A stretch of DNA of 51,871 bases from Clostridia bacterium (GTDB lineage: Bacteria; Bacillota; Clostridia; Christensenellales; Borkfalkiaceae): NCBI GenBank assembly GCA_017522945.1, contig JAFWXT010000041.1, positions 1 to 51,871 on the forward strand, in the 5' to 3' direction. The notes below the pieces were generated by a model. It was not told the DNA's origin, did not search any database, and saw only the letters and a list, made by a program, of their open reading frames with translations. Each line of letters begins with the position of its first letter. Position 1 is the stretch's first letter. Position numbers and translations under genes: made by a program. This document shows positions 50,739 through 51,871 of this stretch, piece after piece.

Positions 50739-51689
50739 ATGGTTACGACAGAGAAAAAAAGAAGCAAATATTCAAGGCTTGAAAGAAAGGACTTTCCCTT
50801 CGTTTATTTGATGGTTTTATTTCCAGTCGCGCAATTCTTAGTTTTCTGGGTTTACGTTAACGCGTCTTCTATCGCACTTTCTTTCCAAAATGCTGCGGGT
50901 GAGTTTACGTGGAATAACTTCGATACGGTATTTAAGGCTTTTACTAAAGCAGATATTTTTAATAGAAACCTAATAGACCCACTAAAACGTTCGTTTATTT
51001 TGTGGTTAGCAGGGGAACTTTTATGTTTCCCTGTATCCCTAATAACAACCTACGTTTTAACAAGAAAAATTGCGGGGCACTACATTTTTAGGGTTTGTTA
51101 CATAGTTCCAAGCTTAATGGGTTCAATTATTTGGACTATGCTTGTTAGTGAGATGGTTTCCGTTAGTGGACCAGTAACTCTTTTACTAACAGAGCTTGGT
51201 GTAAAACTACCAGACGACGTAACGCTTGGTGGGCTTTTAGCTGCAAATGAAACGGCTTTCCCAACTATTTTAGCGGTAAAAGTATTGATGGGCTTTATAG
51301 GTAACAACGCGGTTTTAACAGGTGCTTACACCCGTGTTCCAACCGAATTGTTTGAGTCTGCTCAGCTCGACGGTGCAGATTTTGGAACTGAATTATTTAA
51401 AATAGCAATTCCTTGTATCAGCCCAACTATTTGTACGCTATTAACCTTCTCTCTATGTAGTATATTTACTTGCGACTACAACGTATGGTTATTCACAAAC
51501 GGTAGTGGTGCGTATGAAACGTCAACCATTGGTTTTGAATTGTTTAACTTAACGTATATGTTATCGCAAGGCGGAAACGATTATGGTTATCCAGCGGCTC
51601 TTGGTGTTACGCTTACCATTTTAACTATGCCAGTAGTTATTTTCGGTAAATGGGCACTTGAAAAAATATTTACAAACGTAGAGGTATAG
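50739..51689 (+). CDS. Carbohydrate ABC transporter permease (MalF/UgpA type)
   Basis: 316 residues, six membrane helices. EAA loop: LFESAQLDGADFGTELFKIAIP near residues 205-226. N-terminus basic and hydrophilic (TEKKRSKYSRLERKDF), like the equivalent permease at 14342, to which it is clearly related (FWVYVNASSIALSFQNAAGEF compared with FWLYVNFSAFTMAFQNQEGKW). Starts 4 nt after the binding protein. Confidence 0.93.
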   Translation: MVTTEKKRSKYSRLERKDFPFVYLMVLFPVAQFLVFWVYVNASSIALSFQNAAGEFTWNNFDTVFKAFTKADIFNRNLIDPLKRSFILWLAGELLCFPVSLITTYVLTRKIAGHYIFRVCYIVPSLMGSIIWTMLVSEMVSVSGPVTLLLTELGVKLPDDVTLGGLLAANETAFPTILAVKVLMGFIGNNAVLTGAYTRVPTELFESAQLDGADFGTELFKIAIPCISPTICTLLTFSLCSIFTCDYNVWLFTNGSGAYETSTIGFELFNLTYMLSQGGNDYGYPAALGVTLTILTMPVVIFGKWALEKIFTNVEV

Positions 51690-51690
51690 T

Positions 51691-51871
51691 ATGGAAAAGT
51701 TATATTTTAAAAAATCTAGTTTAAAAACTAAAATCCTTTACGTATTCTTTTTTGTAATATTTACGTTATTTGCATTGATATGTTTATACCCAATGTTTTG
51801 GGCGATTATCAACTCGCTAAAATCAATGCCGGAATTTTCTGAAAATAGTCTATCGTTTCCTAAAGAATGGA
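51691..51871 (+). CDS. Carbohydrate ABC transporter permease (MalG/UgpE type), cut by window end
   Basis: The open frame from ATG 51691 runs off the window after 60 codons. It begins MEKLYFKKSSLKTKILYVFF, has a first membrane helix with LFALICLYPMFWAIINSLKS and continues to SFPKEW, the usual opening of the second permease in sugar ABC operons. GAGG lies 10 nt upstream. It completes the transporter at the gene-order level. Confidence 0.88.
   Translation, partial: MEKLYFKKSSLKTKILYVFFFVIFTLFALICLYPMFWAIINSLKSMPEFSENSLSFPKEW

Overview
The window is AT-rich DNA from what looks like an anaerobic, gut-type, low-GC Gram-positive bacterium (Bacillota, probably an uncultured Clostridia lineage). The grounds are AGGAGG-like ribosome sites, extended -10 promoters, lipoprotein signal peptides on the solute-binding proteins, binding-protein-dependent sugar ABC transporters, AraC-type regulators, and gene content dominated by glycan use. 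Almost every gene is on the + strand. The three - strand genes are all AraC-type regulators, each divergent from a sugar operon. No rRNA, tRNA, CRISPR array or phage structural gene was seen.

Layout. 1-140: right end of an IS200/IS605-type element with four nested hairpins (TnpB omega-RNA-like). 440-6245: L-fucose isomerase (fucI), a GH32 beta-fructosidase, a DUF5703/GH95-like glycosidase and a small zinc-ribbon protein. 6431-13224: AraC regulator divergent from an operon of three Gfo/Idh/MocA oxidoreductases, a TIM-barrel isomerase/epimerase, a NagB-like protein and NagA. 13300-30147: a second AraC regulator divergent from a sugar ABC transporter (two permeases and a binding lipoprotein), surface lipoproteins (DUF4091/GH123-like, a jelly-roll protein, a 1365-residue repeat protein), another oxidoreductase, a cytoplasmic DUF4091 enzyme and an SGNH esterase lipoprotein. 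30379-34872: SGNH hydrolase, ClC chloride transporter, Xre-membrane-zinc-ribbon protein, and a second, canonical nagB. 34886-41121: a roughly 6.2 kb accessory island bounded by two 61-bp direct repeats with one mismatch. 41303-47484: GtrA-like membrane protein, GH5, GH3, a catalytically dead YugP-like protease homologue, and a GNAT acetyltransferase. 47616-51871: a third AraC regulator divergent from a second sugar ABC transporter (binding lipoprotein, permease, and a permease cut by the window edge), with a tandemly duplicated 111-bp control cassette between them.

How it fits together. Surface lipoproteins would bind and trim host or plant glycans, two ABC importers would bring in oligosaccharides (their ATPase must be encoded elsewhere), and cytoplasmic DUF4091, GH3, GH32, DUF5703 and oxidoreductase enzymes would finish degradation. 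L-fucose and amino-sugar phosphates would enter through FucI and NagA/NagB. Each sugar block has its own AraC-type switch.

The part that looks least described is the 6.2-kb island. It encodes a DEDDh exonuclease-BRCT-HTH protein, a NERD-type nuclease-like protein, an Xre regulator, several tiny zinc-ribbon proteins, and a zinc ribbon fused to a lone sigma-70 region 4. Three promoter-like elements with an unusual 20-nt spacer lie in the same island. The two 61-bp repeats are extended copies of a terminator-type repeat that occurs at six places in the window.
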